Shown here: positions 24,925 through 33,631 of the stretch, piece after piece
Numbering within the stretch: the stretch's first letter is position 1
How the letters are laid out: every line of letters begins with the position of its first letter
The notes under the pieces: generated by a model
Databases searched by the model: none
What the model saw: only the letters and a program-made list of their open reading frames with translations
What the model was told of the DNA's origin: nothing
Assembly: GCF_045866565.1 (NCBI RefSeq)
Contig: NZ_BAAFZV010000001.1
Location: 124,001 to 188,000, forward strand
Direction: 5' to 3'
Length of the DNA stretch: 64,000 bases
DNA from: Cognatilysobacter claricitrinus
GTDB taxonomy: Bacteria > Pseudomonadota > Gammaproteobacteria > Xanthomonadales > Xanthomonadaceae
Made by a program: the position numbers and the translations under genes

Positions 24925-25170
24925 TCAGGCCACCGCGGGGTCCGCGCTCGGGCAGCTTCGCAGCAAGGCCTCGTCCGCACCGCGCGCAACCGCGAACCCG
25001 TTGAGGCCGATGTCGAGCACCAGCTCGTCGCCCAGCATGGTCAGCTCGCGCTCGACGGTGCGCACATAGCGAAGCCCGCCGGGCGCCAGCACGGGCAGCT
25101 CGGGAGCGAACCGGGTGGGCACCACGACGAGCGCGCCATCGCTGCTGCGTCGGTACAGATCGAGCTTCAC
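24925..25170 (-). CDS. Small conserved-looking protein, function unknown
   Basis: An 81-residue frame starting at GTG 25170 with GGGGAC 4 bases before it. The sequence begins VKLDLYRRSSDGALVVVPTR and has alternating hydrophobic and polar residues that would fit a small beta-sheet protein, ending in a short Ala-rich tail. No signal peptide, membrane helix or cysteine pair: one cysteine is near the end. The frame is also open well upstream, but the ribosome site supports this short form. I do not recognise a family. It could be spurious, though amino-acid makeup is normal for a protein. Confidence 0.55.
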   Translation of the reverse strand: MKLDLYRRSSDGALVVVPTRFAPELPVLAPGGLRYVRTVERELTMLGDELVLDIGLNGFAVARGADEALLRSCPSADPAVA

Positions 25171-25174
25171 GTCC

Positions 25175-25198
25175 GTCCCCTTGCGGCGGCGTGGGGAC
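25175..25198 (-). promoter_or_regulatory. Hairpin that would mask the ribosome site of the 81-residue protein
   Basis: On the minus strand GTCCCC (25198-25193) can pair with GGGGAC (25180-25175), loop 12 bases. The second arm is the presumed ribosome binding site of the gene starting at 25170, so folding would reduce its translation. A 6-bp stem could arise by chance in such GC-rich DNA. Confidence 0.3.
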
Positions 25199-25464
25199 AG
25201 TAACCGCGTCCCGGTCCGGCAGCCTATCGGGACAAGTACCCATTCACCTGAACGGGCCGGGCGCGACGGGACGGATGGCCGCCGCTGCCGGACCGACGGC
25301 GAATGTGACAGCGGCTGTATGGCGACGGCGTTCACGCACATCTTGATGCGCAGGTCGCGTTTCGCGCGAAGGCACTCGCCTGTCCGCACGTCGGCCCGGT
25401 TGCTGGAACGACCTGCATCGACGCCGCGTGCGTGCATTCTCGTAGGCCCGATTGGAAGCCCACC

Positions 25465-26052
25465 ATGGCCAGCGCACGCGTGCTCGTGATTCCCGGTTCT
25501 AACCGCACCGGGTCGTTCAATCGCCGCCTGGCAGCGCTGGTTGCACGCGAGTTGCGCGCAAGAGGCGCCGACGTGGTGGAGGTCGACCTGCGCGACTACG
25601 CGTTGCCGCTGTACGACGGGGATCTCGAAGCCCAGCACGGCGTGCCCGAACCCGCGCGTCGACTGCATGCGATGTTTCGCGAGAGCGCCGCCGTGTTCAT
25701 CGTCACCCCGGAATACAACGCGGGCATTCCGCCGTTGACAAAGAACACCATCGACTGGATTTCGCGCATGCGCGACGACGGTGGCATCCCCGCGGCATTC
25801 GGCGGGCCGCTGTTCGCGCTGGGTTCGGCGTCGCCCGGCGGACTCGGCGGCTACCGCGGCCTGATGGCGCTGCGGCAATCGCTGGAACTCGGTCTCAATG
25901 CGCGGGTGATTCCACAGATGGTGTCGGTCAGCCGTGCGGGCGATGCGTTCGATGCATCCGGCGAATTCACGTCACCCGCGCACGTGCAAAGCGTCGAACG
26001 CACGGTGGCGGCGTTGCTCGACGCGGTGGCGGTGCCTGCCGCCGCATCTTGA
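25465..26052 (+). CDS. NADPH-dependent FMN reductase (flavodoxin-like, ArsH/ChrR type)
   Basis: Predicted flavoprotein oxidoreductase of 195 residues. The phosphate-binding loop VLVIPGSNRTGSFNRRLA and the line VTPEYNAGIPPLTKNTIDW are hallmarks of the NADPH-dependent FMN reductase family (quinone, chromate or azo reduction in relatives). The start at 25465 is taken because homology begins at MASARVLVIPG and GGAAG lies before it; an upstream ATG (25432) adds an unconserved piece. It stands alone between the 81-residue gene and rnk, and its physiological substrate cannot be told. Confidence 0.87.
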   Translation: MASARVLVIPGSNRTGSFNRRLAALVARELRARGADVVEVDLRDYALPLYDGDLEAQHGVPEPARRLHAMFRESAAVFIVTPEYNAGIPPLTKNTIDWISRMRDDGGIPAAFGGPLFALGSASPGGLGGYRGLMALRQSLELGLNARVIPQMVSVSRAGDAFDASGEFTSPAHVQSVERTVAALLDAVAVPAAAS

Positions 26053-26370
26053 CGTTCGCGTTCCGAAAGGCGGTGCGAGCCGGACGACGACGCGACGACC
26101 GGTCGCGTGTGTGCAGGCCCCCCATGTTTCGTCCACCCGGCCATCCTGGACTGTCACCGGCACCGCCGCCATCCGCGCATGTTCGGCCGCGCGCATGAGT
26201 TCCGGATCCCGAGTTTGGACACATCCCTGAACGTGCCGGCGTGACGAAACCGCGGCGAGCGGTGCCCATCTGAACGACCGCTGTCGTGAACGCCGTCGAC
26301 CGATTGACCCGCTGCGCGCCGCAAACCTACGGTTGGGCTCGTCACGTCGATGCCCGGGGAGGGAGCCGCC
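26053..26370 (+). other. 318-base intergenic stretch before rnk
   Basis: No supported gene here on either strand; the long frames crossing it are antisense or out-of-frame products of high GC. The only readable signal is the predicted rnk promoter at 26304-26333 and the rnk ribosome site GGGAG just before 26371. No terminator for the FMN reductase gene was found. Confidence 0.6.
26304..26333 (+). promoter_or_regulatory. Predicted promoter of rnk
   Basis: TTGACC (26304-26309) and TACGGT (26328-26333) are 18 bases apart. Both hexamers keep the most conserved positions. Transcription would begin near 26340, about 31 bases before the rnk ATG. Confidence 0.5.
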
Positions 26371-26778
26371 ATGCAGACGCCGCGCATCATCATGTCGACG
26401 CGTGACGCTCGACGACTCGAGACATTGCTGGCGTCGCCCGTATTCGCCGGCTCGGAAAGTGCACAACACCTCGAAGAGGAAATCGCGCGCGCGGACGTCC
26501 GCCAGCCGCAGGATGTTCCGGCCGACGTGGTGACGATGGATTCCAGTGTCGTCATCGAGGACGAGAGCACCGGCGCCGAACGCACGGTGCGCGTGGTGTA
26601 TCCCGACGTCGCCTCTGCGAGCGCGCAGTACGTGTCGGTGTTCGCACCGGTCGGCGCGGCGTTGCTCGGCCTGAGCGTCGGCGATGCGATCGATTGGCCG
26701 ATGCCCGGCGGCCGCATGGCGCGCCTGCGCCTCAAGGCCGTGCTCTACCAGCCCGACGCGGCCGGCATGCCCGAATAA
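26371..26778 (+). CDS. rnk: Nucleoside diphosphate kinase regulator Rnk
   Basis: Rnk is a GreA/GreB-like protein that binds RNA polymerase; in E. coli and Pseudomonas it influences Ndk and alginate levels. The 135 residues match its normal length (E. coli 136). The lines PADVVTMDSSVVIEDEST, FAPVGAALLGLSVGDAIDW and the end LKAVLYQPDAAG follow the E. coli protein closely (DVVTMNS, APVGAALLGLRVGD, YQPEAAG). GGGAG lies 5 bases before the ATG at 26371; an earlier ATG at 26350 is less likely. It has its own predicted promoter. Confidence 0.93.
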   Translation: MQTPRIIMSTRDARRLETLLASPVFAGSESAQHLEEEIARADVRQPQDVPADVVTMDSSVVIEDESTGAERTVRVVYPDVASASAQYVSVFAPVGAALLGLSVGDAIDWPMPGGRMARLRLKAVLYQPDAAGMPE

Positions 26779-26865
26779 CTCTGCGTAGCGGTCGTGAACC
26801 TTGCGCACGTAAACGCGTGCCGCCGTCACGGACAAGCAGACGCGCCGGGCAGACCGCGAACTACA

Positions 26866-28290
26866 ATGCGCGACGCCTGCTTCGCCTGCCGGGAAACGTT
26901 CTTGAACGTCGCATTGCTGATCGCTTCTGTCGCTGCATCGCTGATGCAGGCATCTCCCGCATCGGCGCAACACGCGTCCCACGCCGGCATGCACATGCCG
27001 CCTGCGCCACCCGCGCAGACGGCCGAAGACGCACCGTCGCCCGCACCGGTCGACCACTCGACGATGCAGCACGGCGACATGGGCGGCATGGCGATGCCGG
27101 AGCATCGGTCCCGCATGGCGATGACCGGCGCGCTCGGGTCGTATGCGATGGGCCGCGAGAGTTCCGGCACGTCATGGCAACCGGACACGTCGCGCCACGA
27201 CGCCCTGCATGCCATGCACGGCGACTGGATGTTGATGGCGCACGGTGTGGTCAACGTCGTCGCCGATCACCAGTCCGGTCCGCGCGGGGATGACGCGACC
27301 TTCGTATCGGGCATGCTCATGGGCATGGCGCGGCGTCCGCTCGGCGACGGCACGCTGCAGTTCAAGGCGATGCTCAGCCCCGATCCGTTGATGGGCGCGC
27401 GCGGCTATCCGCTGCTGCTTGCGAGCGGCGAAACCGCGAACGGCGAGGATCGCCTCGTCGACCGCCAGCATCCGCACGACGCCTTCATGGAACTGTCCGC
27501 GTCGATATCGCACAACCTGGGTCCCGCGAGCAGCGTGTTCGTCTATGGCGGCCTGCCCGGCGAACCGGCATTCGGCCCGCCGGCGTTCATGCATCGCGAA
27601 GCGATCATGGACTCGCCGGAAGCGCCGATCACGCATCACTGGCTCGATTCCACGCACATCAGCATGGGCGTGCTGACGGCGGGCGTGGTGCACGATCGCA
27701 CGAAGATCGAAGTCAGCCGCTTCAACGCACGCGAACCGGACCAGCATCGCTGGAACATCGAAACCGGCGCGCTGGATTCGACCGCCGTGCGCGCGTCTTG
27801 GAATCCGACCGGTACGCTCGCGCTGCAGGCCAGCTGGGGCGACTTCCGGGATCCCGAACTGCTGGAGCCGGGCGTGGATCAGAAGCGCTGGTCCGCGAGT
27901 GCGCTGTACGCGCGCGACGTGGCGCCGGGACGGCGCGTCGCGGCGACGCTCGCCTGGGGCCGCAAGTCGGTCCAGCATCACGGCGAGTCGTTCGATGACG
28001 ACGCGTTCGCCGCCGAGGCATCGCTGAAGCAGGACGACTGGACGTTCTTCAGCCGCGGCGAACTCACCGAGAACCGCGAACTGGTCGACGCGGACGACGG
28101 GCACGGCGCGGCGTATCGCGTTGGCAAGGTGTCGCTGGGCGTCGTGCGCGACATGCGCATCAGTCGCAGTGTTTCGTTCGGTGTCGGTGGCCTGGTCGCG
28201 GTCGATTTCGTGCCGGAAGGGCTGGCCGATGCATACGGCGGCCGACACGCGACCGGCGCGATGGCGTTCGCCCGCTTCAAACTCGACTAG
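26866..28290 (+). CDS. Met/His-rich predicted outer-membrane beta-barrel protein (copper-associated candidate)
   Basis: A protein of about 474 residues with an export signal (LLIASVAASLMQASPASA, cleaved before QH) and then about 60 residues very rich in Met and His, for example HASHAGMHMPP and MQHGDMGGMAMPEHRSRMAM, the kind of low-affinity copper-binding segment seen in CopA/CopB/PcoC-type proteins. The rest consists of amphipathic strands with many aromatic and charged residues and ends in a strand closing on ARFKLD, suggesting a barrel, although the last residue is not aromatic. TACAAT at 26862-26867 overlaps the ATG; if it is a -10, translation would start later, at the TTG at 26902 (LNVALLIAS), which also gives a cleaner signal peptide. 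It is not CopB by its C-terminus. No named domain recognised. Confidence 0.65.
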   Translation: MRDACFACRETFLNVALLIASVAASLMQASPASAQHASHAGMHMPPAPPAQTAEDAPSPAPVDHSTMQHGDMGGMAMPEHRSRMAMTGALGSYAMGRESSGTSWQPDTSRHDALHAMHGDWMLMAHGVVNVVADHQSGPRGDDATFVSGMLMGMARRPLGDGTLQFKAMLSPDPLMGARGYPLLLASGETANGEDRLVDRQHPHDAFMELSASISHNLGPASSVFVYGGLPGEPAFGPPAFMHREAIMDSPEAPITHHWLDSTHISMGVLTAGVVHDRTKIEVSRFNAREPDQHRWNIETGALDSTAVRASWNPTGTLALQASWGDFRDPELLEPGVDQKRWSASALYARDVAPGRRVAATLAWGRKSVQHHGESFDDDAFAAEASLKQDDWTFFSRGELTENRELVDADDGHGAAYRVGKVSLGVVRDMRISRSVSFGVGGLVAVDFVPEGLADAYGGRHATGAMAFARFKLD

Positions 28291-28437
28291 GCGCTGCGGG
28301 CCGACGACGTGCGCGCGCTGTCGAACCGACCCTTCAAACCGGCGATGTGCGCATGATCGATCGACACGGGCCCCGCCCGGCTGCCGCCTGCGCCGGGTCG
28401 GCCCCGATGGTGCGCGGCGCGGCGCAGATGGCCACGA

Positions 28438-28451
28438 TTGATCCGGATCAA
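28438..28451 (+). promoter_or_regulatory. Perfect FNR/Anr box upstream of hemN
   Basis: TTGATCCGGATCAA is a perfect match to the FNR/Anr consensus TTGAT-N4-ATCAA and is fully palindromic. Its centre is 41.5 bases before the predicted transcription start at 28486, the classic position for FNR activation from a site overlapping -35. Oxygen-sensing control of hemN is known in Pseudomonas and fits. No fnr gene is in this window. Confidence 0.85.
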
Positions 28452-28473
28452 GTCGCGACGGCCGCCCTGCCGA

Positions 28474-28479
28474 TAGCGT
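28474..28479 (+). promoter_or_regulatory. -10 element of the hemN promoter
   Basis: TAGCGT keeps the three most conserved -10 positions (T, A and final T). With the FNR box centred at -41.5 it predicts transcription starting at 28486 or 28487, at the first base of the GTG start codon, so the messenger would have no leader. A GTG at 28478 would lie within this element and so should not be the start. Confidence 0.6.
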
Positions 28480-28486
28480 GCGGTCC

Positions 28487-29887
28487 GTGGCCACGAACGA
28501 CGCCCTCCTCGACCGCGCATTGCTGGAGCGGTACAACCGCCCGGGCCCGCGATACACGTCGTATCCGACGGCGCCGCAGTTCCGCGAGGACTTCCGCGAA
28601 GCGGAGCTGCATGCGGCGATCGCGGCGAGCAACGGCGACCCGATCCCGCGACGGCTGTCGCTGTACGTGCACGTGCCGTTCTGCACGAGCCCCTGCTTCT
28701 ATTGCGGCTGCAACCGCATCATCACGCGCGACACCGAGCGCGGCGATGCCTATCTCACGCGCCTGTATCGCGAAATCGCCATGGTGGCCGACCTGTTCGA
28801 CCCCGACCGCGAGGCGATCCAGGTGCATTTCGGCGGCGGTACGCCGAACTTCCTGTCGCCGACTCAACTCGGCGAATGCGTGGACACGTTGCAGCGGCAT
28901 TTCCGTTTCGCCCATGAACGCGAGCGCGACGTCTCGATCGAACTCGATCCACGCTTCATCTCGCCGTCCGACGTCGCGCACCTCGCCCGCATCGGTTTCA
29001 ACCGTGCCAGCCTGGGCGTGCAGGACTTCGACCCCGCGGTGCAGACGGCGGTCAACCGCATCCAGAGCATCGACGAAACGCGTGCGGTGGTCGATGCCTG
29101 CCGCGACAACGGTTTCCGCTCGGTCAACATCGACCTGATCTACGGGCTGCCGAAGCAGACACTGCACGGCTTCGACCGGACGCTGGACGAAGTGCTGTCG
29201 ATGCGCCCCGACCGGCTCGCCGTGTACAGCTACGCGCACCTGCCGGAGTTGTTCCGGCCGCAGCGCCAGCTCGACGAACGCGATCTGCCGACGCCCGACA
29301 CCAAGCTGTCGTTGCTCATGCTGGCCATCCAGCGGCTGACGAACGCCGGCTACCTGTACATCGGCATGGACCACTTCGCCCTGCCCGATGACGACCTCGC
29401 GCGGGCGCAGTCGCGCGGCGGACTGCACCGCAACTTCATGGGCTACACCACGCATGCCGACAGCGACCTCATCGGCTTCGGCGTGAGCGCCATCAGCCAT
29501 GTCGGCGACACCTTCAGCCAGAACCCGCGTGACCTGCCGAGCTGGGAGATCGCGCTGGACCAGGGCCGACTTCCGGTTTTCCGCGGCCTGCACCTGTCCG
29601 AGGACGACCAGCTGCGCGCTGACCTTATCCAGTCGCTCATGTGCCAGGGCGAAGTGCCGGTCGATGCACTCGAGCGCCGCTACGGAATCGAATTCGACGA
29701 CTACTTCCAGTCCAGCCTCGAAAAGCTGGCGCCGCTGCAGGCCGACGGTCTCGTCAGGATCGACCGCAACGGCATCCACGCCACCGCGCAGGGCCGGCTT
29801 CTGCTGCGCAACATCGCGATGTGCTTCGATGGCTATTTGGACCGGCCGGCCGATGTCGCGCGCTCGCGGTTCTCGCGCGCGATCTGA
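28487..29887 (+). CDS. hemN: Oxygen-independent coproporphyrinogen III oxidase
   Basis: Radical-SAM enzyme that converts coproporphyrinogen III to protoporphyrinogen IX for haem without oxygen. The 466 residues match E. coli HemN (457). The N-terminal YNRPGPRYTSYPTAPQF, the cluster motif FCTSPCFYCGCN (CxxxCxxC with the extra Cys of true HemN rather than HemW), and VHFGGGTPNFL are visible. The GTG at 28487 is chosen: it coincides with the predicted transcription start, whereas the GTG at 28478 overlaps the -10; no ribosome site is present for either. Anaerobic control by FNR/Anr is predicted. It ends 23 bases from a convergent lipoprotein gene of the proposed metal locus. Confidence 0.95.
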   Translation: MATNDALLDRALLERYNRPGPRYTSYPTAPQFREDFREAELHAAIAASNGDPIPRRLSLYVHVPFCTSPCFYCGCNRIITRDTERGDAYLTRLYREIAMVADLFDPDREAIQVHFGGGTPNFLSPTQLGECVDTLQRHFRFAHERERDVSIELDPRFISPSDVAHLARIGFNRASLGVQDFDPAVQTAVNRIQSIDETRAVVDACRDNGFRSVNIDLIYGLPKQTLHGFDRTLDEVLSMRPDRLAVYSYAHLPELFRPQRQLDERDLPTPDTKLSLLMLAIQRLTNAGYLYIGMDHFALPDDDLARAQSRGGLHRNFMGYTTHADSDLIGFGVSAISHVGDTFSQNPRDLPSWEIALDQGRLPVFRGLHLSEDDQLRADLIQSLMCQGEVPVDALERRYGIEFDDYFQSSLEKLAPLQADGLVRIDRNGIHATAQGRLLLRNIAMCFDGYLDRPADVARSRFSRAI

Positions 29888-29910
29888 TCGCTCGATGATC
29901 ACGCGCTAGT

Positions 29911-31239
29911 TCAACGCGTCGACAGCAGCGCGCCACGCAGCATCGGGTGGCCATTCGCAACGTCGGTCCACACCGCGCGCAGGCCATCGCCAGCCATCAC
30001 CAGTCGCGGCCAACCGGTGCCGCGTCCGCGCCCCGCAAGCCTGGCGATGACCCGCTCGCGATCCACCCGCGTGCCCGCCGAAGGCACATGCGCAACGTGG
30101 ACATCCTGACCGTCACCCGCTTCCGTGATCCACGCGACCCACGCGCCGTGCGCATCCAGCGCGACGTCGACGCGGCCCTGCACCTGCGGCGATGACGCGA
30201 CATGGATCGCATCGCCGAAGCTTGCGCCGCCGTCCTCGCTGCGTGCGAACCGCACCGTCGGCACGTCGCCGTGCATCGTGTACCAGGCCACGACGACATC
30301 GCGGCCGTTGCCCGCCACCGCCGGGCCGTTGACCGGGCAGGCCGGCATACGCCAGCCATCGTCGTGCACGCGCTGTGGTGGCGACCAGCCCGCGCCGTGG
30401 CGCGCGATGATCGAGATGTCGCGGATCTCGCCCGCCGCGCGATCGCGATACACCAGCCGTGGGCCGTCCGCGAGCACGGCGACGTCGGTCTGGCAGCAGT
30501 CGCAGGTCGTCGCGTCGATCGCCGACTCGTTGCGTCGCGCGAGCGCGCCATCGAACACCGCGGTACGCAGCATCGTCGCGTGCTCGGGCTCGGCCACGTG
30601 GTCCATGCCGGCCATCGCGCCGTGTCCGCCTCCGCCGTGCATCGCGTGGCCGTGCATGTCGCGCGAGGTTTCACGGCCATCGAGCCACGCAATTCCGAGT
30701 GCGCCACGACCCTCGGGCCACAGCACCGCAAACCCGTGTTCAGTAGCGGTGCCGTCGGTGTTCACCGCGATCGGTGTCGACCACGTGCGGCCGCCGTCGG
30801 TGGAACGTGCCAGCACGATGTCGCGCGCATGGCCGGTTCCGATGCGGCGCAACCACGTCGCCCACAACGCGCCATCCGCGGTCTGCCGAACGTGCGGTGT
30901 ATCGGCGGTATTGCCGATGCCGACGCCTTCGGCAATCGGCTGCGGCGTGCTCCATGCGCCGTCGCGCCAACGCGCGAAGCGCAGGTGCTGCATGTCGCCG
31001 TCCTGCTCGATCCACGACAGCAGCAACGAACCGTCGGGCGCTGCAGCGAGGTCGGGTTGCTGCGCGGCGTCGACCGGAAGTGTCCATGGCGAGTCCGCGG
31101 GCACGGCGGTGGCCGGTGCTGTCGACGCGTGCGGCACAGGCGCGGCGACATGCGCCGCATCGTTCCGGCCACAGGCCGACAGCGCGATCGCGACCGCGAC
31201 CGCGAGAACGAGAAGTCGCGAACGGATGTCAGTCGTCAT
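29911..31239 (-). CDS. Asp-box (sialidase-like fold) lipoprotein with Met/His and CDCC motifs
   Basis: Predicted envelope lipoprotein of 442 residues; the lipobox is ALSAC with C24 or so as lipid anchor. Asp-box repeats (ARSTDGGRTWSTP, FARSEDGGASFGD) predict a beta-propeller, which is why such proteins are often named sialidases, but sialidase catalytic residues are not evident. A Met/His-rich loop (MHGHAMHGGGGHGAMAGMDH) and a cysteine cluster TCDCCQTD suggest metal, likely copper, binding. The ATG at 31239 has GGAGG 6 bases upstream and overlaps the end of the TonB receptor gene by 11 bases, so the two are co-translated. Function is inferred from motifs and neighbours only. Confidence 0.72.
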   Translation of the reverse strand: MTTDIRSRLLVLAVAVAIALSACGRNDAAHVAAPVPHASTAPATAVPADSPWTLPVDAAQQPDLAAAPDGSLLLSWIEQDGDMQHLRFARWRDGAWSTPQPIAEGVGIGNTADTPHVRQTADGALWATWLRRIGTGHARDIVLARSTDGGRTWSTPIAVNTDGTATEHGFAVLWPEGRGALGIAWLDGRETSRDMHGHAMHGGGGHGAMAGMDHVAEPEHATMLRTAVFDGALARRNESAIDATTCDCCQTDVAVLADGPRLVYRDRAAGEIRDISIIARHGAGWSPPQRVHDDGWRMPACPVNGPAVAGNGRDVVVAWYTMHGDVPTVRFARSEDGGASFGDAIHVASSPQVQGRVDVALDAHGAWVAWITEAGDGQDVHVAHVPSAGTRVDRERVIARLAGRGRGTGWPRLVMAGDGLRAVWTDVANGHPMLRGALLSTR

Positions 31240-33550
31240 ACCGCACCTCCAGTGACCACGTGCGCTGGTTGTAGGGATGGAAGTTCCAGTAGGTGCGGTC
31301 GCCGAGGTTGTCGACGCCGACCGCGCCGCTCCAGTGCGCGCTCGCGCGGTAATGCACGCGCGCATCGACCACGAGGAACGGGCTGGTGCCGAAGTACGTG
31401 TGGCTGTTCACGTCGCTATTGTCGAGCGTGTTGAACTGGCGACCGCTGTATCGCGCAGCCCCGGTGAAGCTCCAGTGCTCGCCCGGGTGGTAGGTCGCCA
31501 CCAGGTTGGCGCGCCAGCGTGGCACGCGTGGCTGCCACTTGCCTTCGCTGGCCGGGAAGTTCCTGTTTTCCTCGACGATCGAATCGGCGAACGTCACGCT
31601 GCCGTCGACATCGAGGGCGTCGATACCGGCACCGGTCAGGGACGTCGCAAGCTCGAGCCCGTTGGTGCGCACCAGCCCGACGTTCTGGATGCTGGTGACG
31701 TTCGGCACGATGGTCACGTTGGTTTGCGAATACAGCGCGTCGCGCGTGTGCTCATGGAAGTACGTCGCCCGGAAGTGGCCATAGGCGACGTCGCGAACGT
31801 ACGACAACTCGGACGTGACCGAGCGCTCGGGCGCAAGGTCGGGCTCGTTGATGACGATCATGTTGGTCGCCGTGCTGCCCTGGAACAGTTCGCTGACGGT
31901 CGGAAAGCGCACCGCGCGACCGATCGACGCCTTGATCGATGCGTTGTCCGACATCCCCAACTGCGCGGCGAATTTCGGCGACAGGTCCGACGCGTGCCGC
32001 GGTTGGTAGGGCGTATCAGCGGTCGCGCCCGCCGTGTAACCGCTTCGCGCGTCCCAGCGTTCGTTGCGCAGGCCGAGCATCGTCGTCCAGCGCGGGGAGA
32101 TGGCCCACGTGTCCTGCATGTAGGCGCTGCGAAGTTCGGTGGAGCCGCCGAAGCCCGAAGTGCGCGCCGACGACGTGCCGCGCAGCCAGTCGGTCGTCGA
32201 ATAAACCGTCGTCACCAGCTTGAAGTTGTCGTCCTGCACGCCCCCTTCGAACGTGTGTGACGTGCCTGGACGCCATGTCAGCGATGCGGACAGGGTCGTC
32301 CATCCGGTTCCGGACGCATCGGCGATGCGGCCCTCCCCGCCGTTCCCGGCTCCAGGCAGGGCGACCGTCGGTGAGCGGGTGAGGTCGCGCGCGTATTGAT
32401 AGCGACTCGCCGATAGCGCGTAGTCGAACGTGCTGCCGGAATGCCGGCGCAGCGTCAGCCCGTGCATGCGATGCAGCTGTTCGTTGCGCGTGGGTGCGAT
32501 TGCCGTCGGCGCTAGCGTGTATGGACGGCCGTCGACGACGATGGGGCCGGCATAGATGGGTGCGCCGGCCGCGTCGTGCAGATACGTTTCGGCGTCGCGA
32601 TCCGCATCGTTCGTCCACACGCCGAAGACGTAGCTCAACCGAAGATCCGCTGCGAAGTCGTAGGCGAGCTTGAGCTTGGCTTCGTCCTGCGCGGTATCGG
32701 TCTGCCCGTACGCACCGACGATGAAGTACGGCGCGTTCTTCGTGTTGCGGTCGGCAATGGCGCCGGTCACGACGGTCCCGGCCGGATTGGCCGGCGCGGG
32801 CGTATTGGGCGGCGTCACGCTAGCGAACGCGATCGGGTGGCCATGGCTGTCGAGTCGATTCAGCGACAACCATGCCGACAGCGCGCCCCAGCGATCACCG
32901 AACGACGCCCCCAGCGACGTTGCCGGGAACGTGTCGTCTGTGCCGTACACGTGGAAGCGTTCGACGCTGTAGCCAACGCGCGCATGCGCTTCGAAGCGCT
33001 GCGGCATGCGCGTCACGTAGTCCACCACCGCGCCGACCGAATTGCCGGAGTACGCCGCGGAAAACGGGCCGTACAGCACGTCGACGCGCTCGATTTCCTC
33101 GGGATTCACCAGTCCCCAGCGCGGCGTGAACGTCGCGCCATTGCCAAGCAGGTTCGACAACAGGATGCCGTCGGCATACACCAGCGAACGCGCGCTGTTG
33201 TTGGTGCCGGATGCACGCGTTGCGAGCACCGCGTGGTCGTAGTCACCGATGTAGCGTTTGCGCACCAGCAGGCTCGGCAGATATTTCAGTGCATCCTCGG
33301 CGTCGGTGGCGTTGATCGTGCGCATGACCTGTTCGCCGGTGACGCCTTCCATCGTGGTCGGCAGTCGCGTCGGCAATGAAGTGGGTTGCAGGCCGCGGAC
33401 GTACAGTGTTTCGAACGTCACCGGGTCGCGCGGCGCGGCGGGATCATGGGTGGGTTCGTCGGCGGCGAGCGCCGTTTGGCTCGCCAATGCGGCGAGCAGC
33501 ATGAAAGCCAAGCGCGCGTAGCGCAGGCCGTGGGAGTTCGGGGTTTTCAT
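31229..33550 (-). CDS. TonB-dependent outer-membrane receptor (putative copper or metal-complex receptor)
   Basis: 22-strand outer-membrane receptor of 773 residues. A signal peptide of about 29 residues (ending TALA) is followed by a plug domain with the line IERVDVLYGPFSAAYSGNSV and a barrel whose last strand is WSLEVRYDD; plug text AVLATRASGTNNSARSLVYADG is typical. The ligand cannot be read from sequence. The neighbours, a DUF2946 protein upstream and a Met/His-rich lipoprotein overlapping downstream, resemble sets around OprC/NosA-type copper receptors. The final residues DD rather than F/W are uncommon. The nearest TonB in the window is at 6068. Confidence 0.87.
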   Translation of the reverse strand: MKTPNSHGLRYARLAFMLLAALASQTALAADEPTHDPAAPRDPVTFETLYVRGLQPTSLPTRLPTTMEGVTGEQVMRTINATDAEDALKYLPSLLVRKRYIGDYDHAVLATRASGTNNSARSLVYADGILLSNLLGNGATFTPRWGLVNPEEIERVDVLYGPFSAAYSGNSVGAVVDYVTRMPQRFEAHARVGYSVERFHVYGTDDTFPATSLGASFGDRWGALSAWLSLNRLDSHGHPIAFASVTPPNTPAPANPAGTVVTGAIADRNTKNAPYFIVGAYGQTDTAQDEAKLKLAYDFAADLRLSYVFGVWTNDADRDAETYLHDAAGAPIYAGPIVVDGRPYTLAPTAIAPTRNEQLHRMHGLTLRRHSGSTFDYALSASRYQYARDLTRSPTVALPGAGNGGEGRIADASGTGWTTLSASLTWRPGTSHTFEGGVQDDNFKLVTTVYSTTDWLRGTSSARTSGFGGSTELRSAYMQDTWAISPRWTTMLGLRNERWDARSGYTAGATADTPYQPRHASDLSPKFAAQLGMSDNASIKASIGRAVRFPTVSELFQGSTATNMIVINEPDLAPERSVTSELSYVRDVAYGHFRATYFHEHTRDALYSQTNVTIVPNVTSIQNVGLVRTNGLELATSLTGAGIDALDVDGSVTFADSIVEENRNFPASEGKWQPRVPRWRANLVATYHPGEHWSFTGAARYSGRQFNTLDNSDVNSHTYFGTSPFLVVDARVHYRASAHWSGAVGVDNLGDRTYWNFHPYNQRTWSLEVRYDD

Positions 33551-33631
33551 CGCAGGATCGCGCAGGTGCGGCCCGTCACGAGTGCACGCGCGGGTCGACG
33601 GTCGGATGGTGCGCGGCGGGCCGCGCAGCGT

